A DNA stretch of 64,000 bases, from the NCBI GenBank assembly GCA_037783415.1, contig JAZGTN010000164.1, forward strand, positions 558,001-622,000, given 5' to 3'. Both the position numbers and the translations under genes were made by a program. Origin of the DNA: Leptasterias polaris. Taxonomy: Eukaryota; Echinodermata; Asteroidea; Forcipulatida; Asteriidae. Of the stretch, positions 47,801 through 61,200 are shown in pieces (position 1 is the stretch's first letter; each line of letters begins with the position of its first letter). The notes under the pieces were generated by a model that saw only the letters and a program-made list of their open reading frames with translations, ran no database searches and had not been told where the DNA came from.

Positions 47801-50800
47801 CTAAAGAGCATCCATTGGCATTATACCAAGTGTGTCCACTGACTTAGGTCTCTATAACACAGATCTAAAGAGCATCCATTGGCATTATACCAAGTGTGTC
47901 CACTGACTTAGGTCTCTATAACACAGATCTAAAGAGCATCCATTGGCATTATACCAAGTATGTCCACTGACTTAGGTCTCTATAACACAGATCTAAAGAG
48001 CATCCATTGGCATTATACCAAGTGTGTCCACTGACTTAGGTCTCTATAACACAGATCTAAAGAGCATCCATTGGCATTATACCAAGTGTGTCCACTAACT
48101 TAGGTCTCTATAACACAGATCTAAAGAGCATCCATTGGCATTATACCAAGTGTGTCCACTGACTTAGGTCTCTATAACACAGATCTAAAGAGCATCCATT
48201 GGCATTATACCAAGTATGTCCACTGACTTAGGTCTCTATAACACAGATCTAAAGAGCATCCATTGGCATTATACCAAGTGTGTCCACTGACTTAGGTCTC
48301 TATAACACAGATCTAAAGAGCATCCATTGGCATTATACCAAGTGTGTCCACTGACTTAGGTCTCTATAACACAGATCTAAAGAGCATCCATTGGCATTAT
48401 ACCAAGTATGTCCACTGACTTAGGTCTCTATAACACAGATCTAAAGAGCATCCATTGGCATTATACCAAGTGTGTCCACTGACTTAGGTCTCTATAACAC
48501 AGATCTAAAGAGCATCCATTGGCATTATACCAAGTATGTCCACTGACTTAGGTCTCTATAACACAGATCTAAAGAGCATCCATTGGCATTATACCAAGTG
48601 TGTCCACTGACTTAGGTCCCTATAACACAGATCTAAAGAGCATCCATTGGCATTATACCAAGTGTGTCCACAGACTTAGGTCTCTATAACACAGATCTAA
48701 AGAGCATCCATTGGCATTATACCAAGTGTGTCCACTGACTTAGGTCTCTATAACACAGATCTAAAGAGCATCCATTGGCATTATACCAAGTATGTCCACT
48801 GACTTAGGTCTCTATAACACAGATCTAAAGAGCATCCATTGGCATTATACCAAGTGTGTCCACTGACTTAGGTCCCTATAACACAGATCTAAAGAGCATC
48901 CATTGGCATTATACCAAGTGTGTCCACTGACTTAGGTCTCTATAACACAGATCTAAAGAGCATCCATTGGCATTATACCAAGTGTGTCCACTGACTTAGG
49001 TCTCTATAACACAGATCTAAAGAGCATCCATTGGCATTATACCAAGTATGTCCACTGACTTAGGTCTCTATAACACAGATCTAAAGAGCATCCATTGGCA
49101 TTATACCAAGTGTGTCCACTGACTTAGGTCTCTATAACACAGATCTAAAGAGCATCCATTGGCATTATACCAAGTATGTCCACTGAGTTAGGTCTCTATA
49201 ACACAGATCTAAAGAGCATCCATTGGCATTATACCAAGTATGTCCACTGACTTAGGTCTCTATAACACAGATCTAAAGAGCATCCATTGGCATTATACCA
49301 AGTATGTCCACTGACTTAGGTCTCTATAACACAGATCTAAAGAGCATCCATTGGCATTATACCAAGTGTGTCCACTGACTTAGGTCTCTATAACACAGAT
49401 CTAAAGAGCATCCATTGGCATTATACCAAGTGTGTCCACTGACTTAGGTCTCTATAACACAGATCTAAAGAGCATCCATTGGCATTATACCAAGTATGTC
49501 CACTGACTTAGGTCTCTATATCACAGATCTAAAGAGCATCCATTGGCATTATACCAAGTATGTCCACTGACTTAGGTCTCTATAACACAGATCTAAAGAG
49601 CATCCATTGGCATTATACCAAGTATGTCCACTGACTTAGGTCTCTATAACACAGATCTAAAGAGCATCCATTGGCATTATACCAAGTATGTCCACTGACT
49701 TAGGTCTCTATAACACAGATCTAAAGAGCATCCATTGGCATTATACCAAGTATGTCCACTGACTTAGGTCTCTATAACACAGATCTAAAGAGCATCCATT
49801 GGCATTATACCAAGTATGTCCACTGAGTTAGGTCTCTATAACACAGATCTAAAGAGCATCCATTGGCATTATACCAAGTATGTCCACTGACCTAGGTCTC
49901 TATAACACAGATCTAAAGAGCATCCATTGGCATTATACCAAGTATGTCCACTGACTTAGGTCTCTATAACACAGATCTAAAGAGCATCCATTGGCATTAT
50001 ACCAAGTGTGTCCACTGACTTAGGTCTCTATAACACAGATCTAAAGAGCATCCATTGGCATTATACCAAGTGTGTCCACTGACTTAGGTCTCTATAACAC
50101 AGATCTAAAGAGCATCCATTGGCATTATACCAAGTGTGTCCACTGACTTAGGTCTCTATAACACAGATCTAAAGAGCATCCATTGGCATTATACCAAGTA
50201 TGTCCACTGACTTAGGTCTCTATAACACAGATCTAAAGAGCATCCATTGGCATTATACCAAGTGTGTCCACTGACTTAGGTCTCTATAACACAGATCTAA
50301 AGAGCATCCATTGGCATTATACCAAGTGTGTCCACTAACTTAGGTCTCTATAACACAGATCTAAAGAGCATCCATTGGCATTATACCAAGTGTGTCCACT
50401 GACTTAGGTCTCTATAACACAGATCTAAAGAGCATCCATTGGCATTATACCAAGTATGTCCACTGACTTAGGTCTCTATAACACAGATCTAAAGAGCATC
50501 CATTGGCATTATACCAAGTGTGTCCACTGACTTAGGTCTCTATAACACAGATCTAAAGAGCATCCATTGGCATTATACCAAGTGTGTCCACTGACTTAGG
50601 TCTCTATAACACAGATCTAAAGAGCATCCATTGGCATTATACCAAGTATGTCCACTGACTTAGGTCTCTATAACACAGATCTAAAGAGCATCCATTGGCA
50701 TTATACCAAGTGTGTCCACTGACTTAGGTCTCTATAACACAGATCTAAAGAGCATCCATTGGCATTATACCAAGTATGTCCACTGACTTAGGTCTCTATA

Positions 50801-52375
50801 ACACAGATCTAAAGAGCATCCATTGGCATTATACCAAGTGTGTCCACTGACTTAGGTCCCTATAACACAGATCTAAAGAGCATCCATTGGCATTATACCA
50901 AGTGTGTCCACTGACTTAGGTCTCTATAACACAGATCTAAAGAGCATCCATTGGCATTATACCAAGTGTGTCCACTGACTTAGGTCTCTATAACACAGAT
51001 CTAAAGAGCATCCATTGGCATTATACCAAGTATGTCCACTGACTTAGGTCTCTATAACACAGATCTAAAGAGCATCCATTGGCATTATACCAAGTGTGTC
51101 CACTGACTTAGGTCTCTATAACACAGATCTAAAGAGCATCCATTGGCATTATACCAAGTATGTCCACTGAGTTAGGTCTCTATAACACAGATCTAAAGAG
51201 CATCCATTGGCATTATACCAAGTATGTCCACTGACTTAGGTCTCTATAACACAGATCTAAAGAGCATCCATTGGCATTATACCAAGTATGTCCACTGACT
51301 TAGGTCTCTATAACACAGATCTAAAGAGCATCCATTGGCATTATACCAAGTGTGTCCACTGACTTAGGTCTCTATAACACAGATCTAAAGAGCATCCATT
51401 GGCATTATACCAAGTGTGTCCACTGACTTAGGTCTCTATAACACAGATCTAAAGAGCATCCATTGGCATTATACCAAGTATGTCCACTGACTTAGGTCTG
51501 TATAACACAGATCTAAAGAGCATCCATTGGCATTATACCAAGTGTGTCCACTGACTTAGGTCTCTATAACACAGATCTAAAGAGCATCCATTGGCATTAT
51601 ACCAAGTGTGTCCACTGACTTAGGTCTCTATAACACAGATCTAAAGAGCATCCATTGGCATTATACCAAGTATGTCCACTGACTTAGGTCTCTATAACAC
51701 AGATCTAAAGAGCATCCATTGGCATTATACCAAGTGTGTCCACTGACTTAGGTCCCTATAACACAGATCTAAAGAGCATCCATTGGCATTATACCAAGTG
51801 TGTCCACTGACTTAGGTCTCTATAACACAGATCTAAAGAGCATCCATTGGCATTATACCAAGTGTGTCCACTGACTTAGGTCTCTATAACACAGATCTAA
51901 AGAGCATCCATTGGCATTATACCAAGTATGTCCACTGACTTAGGTCTCTATAACACAGATCTAAAGAGCATCCATTGGCATTATACCAAGTGTGTCCACT
52001 GACTTAGGTCTCTATAACACAGATCTAAAGAGCATCCATTGGCATTATACCAAGTATGTCCACTGACTTAGGTCTCTATATCACAGATCTAAAGAGCATC
52101 CATTGGCATTATACCAAGTATGTCCACTGACTTAGGTCTCTATAACACAGATCTAAAGAGCATCCATTGGCATTATACCAAGTGTGTCCACTGACTTAGG
52201 TCTCTATAACACAGATCTAAAGAGCATCCATTGGCATTATACCAAGTGTGTCCACTGACTTAGGTCTCTATAACACAGATCTAAAGAGCATCCATTGGCA
52301 TTATACCAAGTGTGTCCACTGACTTAGGTCTCTATAACACAGATCTAAAGAGCATCCATTGGCATTATACCAAGT

Positions 52376-52906
52376 ATGTCCACTGAGTTAGGTCTCTATA
52401 ACACAGATCTAAAGAGCATCCATTGGCAAATTATACCAAGTATGTCCACTGACTTAGGTCTCTATAACACAGATCTAAAGAGCATCCATTGGCAAATTAT
52501 ATCAAGTATGTCCACTGACTTAGGTCTCTATAACACAGATCTAAAGAGCATCCATTGGCATTATACCAAGTATGTCCACTGAGTTAGGTCTCTATAACAC
52601 AGATCTAAAGAGCATCCATTGGCATTATACCAAGTGTGTCCACTGAGTTAGGTCTCTATAACACAGATCTAAAGAGCATCCATTGGCATTATACCAAGTG
52701 TGTCCACTGACTTAGGTCTCTATAACACAGATCTAAAGAGCATCCATTGGCAAATTATACCAAGTATGTCCACTGACTTAGGTCTCTATAACACAGATCT
52801 AAAGAGCATCCATTGGCAAATTATATCAAGTGTGTCCACTGACTTAGGTCTCTATAACACAGATCTAAAGAGCATCCATTGGCATTATACCAAGTGTGTC
52901 CACTGA
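52376..52906. repeat. Satellite subregion with 66-bp variant units, copy 1
   Basis: Four 66-bp units among 64-bp ones. Because 66 is divisible by three, a 22-residue periodic frame (MSTDLGLYNTDLKSIHW) stays open for 68 codons here. This is a period effect, not a gene. Confidence 0.9.
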
Positions 52907-55900
52907 CTTAGGTCTCTATAACACAGATCTAAAGAGCATCCATTGGCATTATACCAAGTATGTCCACTGACTTAGGTCTCTATAACACAGATCTAAAGAG
53001 CATCCATTGGCATTATACCAAGTGTGTCCACTGACTTAGGTCTCTATAACACAGATCTAAAGAGCATCCATTGGCATTATACCAAGTGTGTCCACTGACT
53101 TAGGTCTCTATAACACAGATCTAAAGAGCATCCATTGGCATTATACCAAGTGTGTCCACTGACTTAGGTCTCTATAACACAGATCTAAAGAGCATCCATT
53201 GGCATTATACCAAGTGTGTCCACTGACTTAGGTCTCTATAACACAGATCTAAAGAGCATCCATTGGCATTATACCAAGTGTGTCCACTGACTTAGGTCTC
53301 TATAACACAGATCTAAAGAGCATCCATTGGCATTATACCAAGTATGTCCACTGACTTAGGTCTCTATAACACAGATCTAAAGAGCATCCATTGGCATTAT
53401 ACCAAGTGTGTCCACTGACTTAGGTCCCTATAACACAGATCTAAAGAGCATCCATTGGCATTATACCAAGTGTGTCCACTGACTTAGGTCTCTATAACAC
53501 AGATCTAAAGAGCATCCATTGGCATTATACCAAGTATGTCCACTGACTTAGGTCTCTATAACACAGATCTAAAGAGCATCCATTGGCATTATACCAAGTG
53601 TGTCCACTGACTTAGGTCTCTATAACACAGATCTAAAGAGCATCCATTGGCAAATTATATCAAGTGTGTCCACTGACTTAGGTCTCTATAACACAGATCT
53701 AAAGAGCATCCATTGGCATTATACCAAGTGTGTCCACTGACTTAGGTCTCTATAACACAGATCTAAAGAGCATCCATTGGCATTATACCAAGTATGTCCA
53801 CTGACTTAGGTCTCTATAACACAGATCTAAAGAGCATCCATTGGCATTATACCAAGTGTGTCCACTGACTTAGGTCCCTATAACACAGATCTAAAGAGCA
53901 TCCATTGGCAAATTATATCAAGTGTGTCCACTGACTTAGGTCTCTATAACACAGATCTAAAGAGCATCCATTGGCATTATACCAAGTGTGTCCACTGACT
54001 TAGGTCTCTATAACACAGATCTAAAGAGCATCCATTGGCATTATACCAAGTATGTCCACTGACTTAGGTCTCTATAACACAGATCTAAAGAGCATCCATT
54101 GGCATTATACCAAGTATGTCCACTGAGTTAGGTCTCTATAACACAGATCTAAAGAGCATCCATTGGCATTATACCAAGTGTGTCCACTGACTTAGGTCTC
54201 TATAACACAGATCTAAAGAGCATCCATTGGCATTATACCAAGTATGTCCACTGACTTAGGTCTCTATAACACAGATCTAAAGAGCATCCATTGGCATTAT
54301 ACCAAGTGTGTCCACTGACTTAGGTCTCTATAACACAGATCTAAAGAGCATCCATTGGCAAATTATATCAAGTGTGTCCACTGACTTAGGTCTCTATAAC
54401 ACAGATCTAAAGAGCATCCATTGGCATTATACCAAGTGTGTCCACTGACTTAGGTCTCTATAACACAGATCTAAAGAGCATCCATTGGCATTATACCAAG
54501 TATGTCCACTGACTTAGGTCTCTATAACACAGATCTAAAGAGCATCCATTGGCATTATACCAAGTGTGTCCACTGACTTAGGTCTCTATAACACAGATCT
54601 AAAGAGCATCCATTGGCATTATACCAAGTGTGTCCACTGACTTAGGTCTCTATAACACAGATCTAAAGAGCATCCATTGGCATTATACCAAGTGTGTCCA
54701 CTGACTTAGGTCTCTATAACACAGATCTAAAGAGCATCCATTGGCATTATACCAAGTATGTCCACTGACTTAGGTCTCTATAACACAGATCTAAAGAGCA
54801 TCCATTGGCATTATACCAAGTGTGTCCACTGACTTAGGTCTCTATAACACAGATCTAAAGAGCATCCATTGGCATTATACCAAGTGTGTCCACTGACTTA
54901 GGTCTCTATAACACAGATCTAAAGAGCATCCATTGGCATTATACCAAGTATGTCCACTGACTTAGGTCTCTATAACACAGATCTAAAGAGCATCCATTGG
55001 CATTATACCAAGTGTGTCCACTGACTTAGGTCTCTATAACACAGATCTAAAGAGCATCCATTGGCATTATACCAAGTGTGTCCACTGACTTAGGTCTCTA
55101 TAACACAGATCTAAAGAGCATCCATTGGCATTATACCAAGTATGTCCACTGACTTAGGTCTCTATAACACAGATCTAAAGAGCATCCATTGGCATTATAC
55201 CAAGTGTGTCCACTGACTTAGGTCCCTATAACACAGATCTAAAGAGCATCCATTGGCATTATACCAAGTGTGTCCACTGACTTAGGTCTCTATAACACAG
55301 ATCTAAAGAGCATCCATTGGCATTATACCAAGTGTGTCCACTGACTTAGGTCCCTATAACACAGATCTAAAGAGCATCCATTGGCATTATACCAAGTGTG
55401 TCCACTGACTTAGGTCTCTATAACACAGATCTAAAGAGCATCCATTGGCATTATACCAAGTGTGTCCACTGACTTAGGTCTCTATAACACAGATCTAAAG
55501 AGCATCCATTGGCATTATACCAAGTATGTCCACTGACTTAGGTCTCTATAACACAGATCTAAAGAGCATCCATTGGCATTATACCAAGTGTGTCCACTGA
55601 CTTAGGTCTCTATAACACAGATCTAAAGAGCATCCATTGGCATTATACCAAGTATGTCCACTGACTTAGGTCTCTATATCACAGATCTAAAGAGCATCCA
55701 TTGGCATTATACCAAGTATGTCCACTGACTTAGGTCTCTATAACACAGATCTAAAGAGCATCCATTGGCATTATACCAAGTGTGTCCACTGACTTAGGTC
55801 TCTATAACACAGATCTAAAGAGCATCCATTGGCATTATACCAAGTGTGTCCACTGACTTAGGTCTCTATAACACAGATCTAAAGAGCATCCATTGGCATT

Positions 55901-58900
55901 ATACCAAGTGTGTCCACTGACTTAGGTCTCTATAACACAGATCTAAAGAGCATCCATTGGCATTATACCAAGTATGTCCACTGAGTTAGGTCTCTATAAC
56001 ACAGATCTAAAGAGCATCCATTGGCATTATACCAAGTATGTCCACTGACTTAGGTCTCTATAACACAGATCTAAAGAGCATCCATTGGCATTATACCAAG
56101 TATGTCCACTGACTTAGGTCTCTATAACACAGATCTAAAGAGCATCCATTGGCATTATACCAAGTGTGTCCACTGACTTAGGTCTCTATAACACAGATCT
56201 AAAGAGCATCCATTGGCATTATACCAAGTGTGTCCACTGACTTAGGTCTCTATAACACAGATCTAAAGAGCATCCATTGGCATTATACCAAGTGTGTCCA
56301 CTGACTTAGGTCTCTATAACACAGATCTAAAGAGCATCCATTGGCATTATACCAAGTATGTCCACTGACTTAGGTCTCTATAACACAGATCTAAAGAGCA
56401 TCCATTGGCATTATACCAAGTATGTCCACTGACTTAGGTCTCTATAACACAGATCTAAAGAGCATCCATTGGCATTATACCAAGTGTGTCCACTGACTTA
56501 GGTCTCTATAACACAGATCTAAAGAGCATCCATTGGCATTATACCAAGTATGTCCACTGACTTAGGTCTCTATAACACAGATCTAAAGAGCATCCATTGG
56601 CATTATACCAAGTGTGTCCACTGACGTAGGTCTCTATAACACAGATCTAAAGAGCATCCATTGGCATTATACCAAGTGTGTCCACTGACTTAGGTCTCTA
56701 TAACACAGATCTAAAGAGCATCCATTGGCATTATACCAAGTATGTCCACTGACTTAGGTCTCTATAACACAGATCTAAAGAGCATCCATTGGCATTATAC
56801 CAAGTGTGTCCACTGACTTAGGTCTCTATAACACAGATCTAAAGAGCATCCATTGGCATTATACCAAGTGTGTCCACTGACTTAGGTCTCTATAACACAG
56901 ATCTAAAGAGCATCCATTGGCATTATACCAAGTGTGTCCACTGACTTAGGTCTCTATAACACAGATCTAAAGAGCATCCATTGGCATTATACCAAGTATG
57001 TCCACTGACTTAGGTCTCTATAACACAGATCTAAAGAGCATCCATTGGCATTATACCAAGTGTGTCCACTGACTTAGGTCTCTATAACACAGATCTAAAG
57101 AGCATCCATTGGCATTATACCAAGTATGTCCACTGAGTTAGGTCTCTATAACACAGATCTAAAGAGCATCCATTGGCATTATACCAAGTATGTCCACTGA
57201 CTTAGGTCTCTATAACACAGATCTAAAGAGCATCCATTGGCATTATACCAAGTATGTCCACTGACATAGGTCTCTATAACACAGATCTAAAGAGCATCCA
57301 TTGGCATTATACCAAGTGTGTCCACTGACTTAGGTCTCTATAACACAGATCTAAAGAGCATCCATTGGCATTATACCAAGTATGTCCACTGAGTTAGGTC
57401 TCTATAACACAGATCTAAAGAGCATCCATTGGCATTATACCAAGTGTGTCCACTGACTTAGGTCTCTATAACACAGATCTAAAGAGCATCCATTGGCATT
57501 ATACCAAGTATGTCCACTGACTTAGGTCTCTATAACACAGATCTAAAGAGCATCCATTGGCATTATACCAAGTGTGTCCACTGACTTAGGTCTCTATAAC
57601 ACAGATCTAAAGAGCATCCATTGGCATTATACCAAGTGTGTCCACTGACTTAGGTCTCTATAACACAGATCTAAAGAGCATCCATTGGCATTATACCAAG
57701 TATGTCCACTGACTTAGGTCTCTATAACACAGATCTAAAGAGCATCCATTGGCATTATACCAAGTGTGTCCACTGACTTAGGTCTCTATAACACAGATCT
57801 AAAGAGCATCCATTGGCATTATACCAAGTGTGTCCACTGACTTAGGTCTCTATAACACAGATCTAAAGAGCATCCATTGGCATTATACCAAGTATGTCTA
57901 CTGACTTAGGTCTCTATAACACAGATCTAAAGAGCATCCATTGGCATTATACCAAGTGTGTCCACTGACTTAGGTCCCTATAACACAGATCTAAAGAGCA
58001 TCCATTGGCATTATACCAAGTGTGTCCACTGACTTAGGTCTCTATAACACAGATCTAAAGAGCATCCATTGGCATTATACCAAGTGTGTCCACTGACTTA
58101 GGTCTCTATAACACAGATCTAAAGAGCATCCATTGGCATTATACCAAGTATGTCCACTGACTTAGGTCTCTATAACACAGATCTAAAGAGCATCCATTGG
58201 CATTATACCAAGTGTGTCCACTGACTTAGGTCTCTATAACACAGATCTAAAGAGCATCCATTGGCATTATACCAAGTATGTCCACTGAGTTAGGTCTCTA
58301 TAACACAGATCTAAAGAGCATCCATTGGCATTATACCAAGTATGTCCACTGACTTAGGTCTCTATAACACAGATCTAAAGAGCATCCATTGGCATTATAC
58401 CAAGTATGTCCACTGACTTAGGTCTCTATAACACAGATCTAAAGAGCATCCATTGGCATTATACCAAGTGTGTCCACTGACTTAGGTCTCTATAACACAG
58501 ATCTAAAGAGCATCCATTGGCATTATACCAAGTGTGTCCACTGACTTAGGTCTCTATAACACAGATCTAAAGAGCATCCATTGGCATTATACCAAGTATG
58601 TCCACTGACTTAGGTCTCTATAACACAGATCTAAAGAGCATCCATTGGCATTATACCAAGTGTGTCCACTGACTTAGGTCTCTATAACACAGATCTAAAG
58701 AGCATCCATTGGCATTATACCAAGTGTGTCCACTGACTTAGGTCTCTATAACACAGATCTAAAGAGCATCCATTGGCATTATACCAAGTATGTCCACTGA
58801 CTTAGGTCTCTATAACACAGATCTAAAGAGCATCCATTGGCATTATACCAAGTATGTCCACTGACTTAGGTCTCTATAACACAGATCTAAAGAGCATCCA

Positions 58901-60775
58901 TTGGCATTATACCAAGTGTGTCCACTGACTTAGGTCTCTATAACACAGATCTAAAGAGCATCCATTGGCATTATACCAAGTATGTCCACTGAGTTAGGTC
59001 TCTATAACACAGATCTAAAGAGCATCCATTGGCATTATACCAAGTATGTCCACTGACTTAGGTCTCTATAACACAGATCTAAAGAGCATCCATTGGCAAA
59101 TTATACCAAGTGTGTCCACTGACTTAGGTCTCTATAACACAGATCTAAAGAGCATCCATTGGCATTATACCAAGTGTGTCCACTGACTTAGGTCTCTATA
59201 ACACAGATCTAAAGAGCATCCATTGGCATTTTACCAAGTATGTCCACTGACTTAGGTCTCTATATCACAGATCTAAAGAGCATCCATTGGCATTATACCA
59301 AGTATGTCCACTGACTTAGGTCTCTATAACACAGATCTAAAGAGCATCCATTGGCATTATACCAAGTGTGTCCACTGACTTAGGTCTCTATAACACAGAT
59401 CTAAAGAGCATCCATTGGCATTATACCAAGTGTGTCCACTGACTTAGGTCTCTATAACACAGATCTAAAGAGCATCCATTGGCATTATACCAAGTATGTC
59501 CACTGACTTAGGTCTCTATATCACAGATCTAAAGAGCATCCATTGGCATTATACCAAGTATGTCCACTGACTTAGGTCTCTATAACACAGATCTAAAGAG
59601 CATCCATTGGCATTATACCAAGTGTGTCCACTGACTTAGGTCTCTATAACACAGATCTAAAGAGCATCCATTGGCATTATACCAAGTATGTCCACTGAGT
59701 TAGGTCTCTATAACACAGATCTAAAGAGCATCCATTGGCATTATACCAAGTATGTCCACTGACTTAGGTCTCTATAACACAGATCTAAAGAGCATCCATT
59801 GGCATTATACCAAGTGTGTCCACTGACTTAGGTCTCTATAACACAGATCTAAAGAGCATCCATTGGCATTATACCAAGTGTGTCCACTGACTTAGGTCTC
59901 TATAACACAGATCTAAAGAGCATCCATTGGCATTATACTAAGTATGTCCACTGACTTAGGTCTCTATATCACAGATCTAAAGAGCATCCATTGGCATTAT
60001 ACCAAGTATGTCCACTGACTTAGGTCTCCATAACACAGATCTAAAGAGCATCCATTGGCATTATACCAAGTGTGTCCACTGACTTAGGTCTCTATAACAC
60101 AGATCTAAAGAGCATCCATTGGCATTATACCAAGTATGTCCACTGACTTAGGTCTCTATAACACAGATCTAAAGAGCATCCATTGGCATTATACCAAGTG
60201 TGTCCACTGACTTAGGTCTCTATAACACAGATCTAAAGAGCATCCATTGGCATTATACCAAGTATGTCCACTGACTTAGGTCTCTATAACACAGATCTAA
60301 AGAGCATCCATTGGCATTATACCAAGTGTGTCCACTGACTTAGGTCTCTATAACACAGATCTAAAGAGCATCCATTGGCATTATACCAAGTGTGTCCACT
60401 GACTTAGGTCTCTATAACACAGATCTAAAGAGCATCCATTGGCATTATACCAAGTATGTCCACTGACTTAGGTCTCTATATCACAGATCTAAAGAGCATC
60501 CATTGGCATTATACCAAGTATGTCCACTGACTTAGGTCTCTATAACACAGATCTAAAGAGCATCCATTGGCATTATACCAAGTGTGTCCACTGACTTAGG
60601 TCTCTATAACACAGATCTAACGAGCATCCATTGGCATTATACCAAGTGTGTCCACTGACTTAGGTCTCTATAACACAGATCTAAAGAGCATCCATTGGCA
60701 TTATACCAAGTGTGTCCACTGACTTAGGTCTCTATAACACAGATCTAAAGAGCATCCATTGGCATTATACCAAGT

Positions 60776-61200
60776 ATGTCCACTGAGTTAGGTCTCTATA
60801 ACACAGATCTAAAGAGCATCCATTGGCAAATTATACCAAGTATGTCCACTGACTTAGGTCTCTATAACACAGATCTAAAGAGCATCCATTGGCAAATTAT
60901 ATCAAGTATGTCCACTGACTTAGGTCTCTATAACACAGATCTAAAGAGCATCCATTGGCATTATACCAAGTATGTCCACTGAGTTAGGTCTCTATAACAC
61001 AGATCTAAAGAGCATCCATTGGCATTATACCAAGTGTGTCCACTGAGTTAGGTCTCTATAACACAGATCTAAAGAGCATCCATTGGCATTATACCAAGTA
61101 TGTCCACTGACTTAGGTCTCTATAACACAGATCTAAAGAGCATCCATTGGCAAATTATATCAAGTGTGTCCACTGACTTAGGTCTCTATAACACAGATCT
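60776..61200. repeat. Satellite subregion with 66-bp variant units, copy 2
   Basis: Same order of variant units as at 52376, displaced by exactly 8,400 bp and lacking one unit around 61081-61140. The 68-codon frames at the two sites are identical. Confidence 0.9.

Noticed and set aside
52376..60982. Three 68-codon ORFs with a 22-residue repeat in the satellite
   Set aside because: They exist only where 66-bp units occur together and stop as soon as 64-bp units return.
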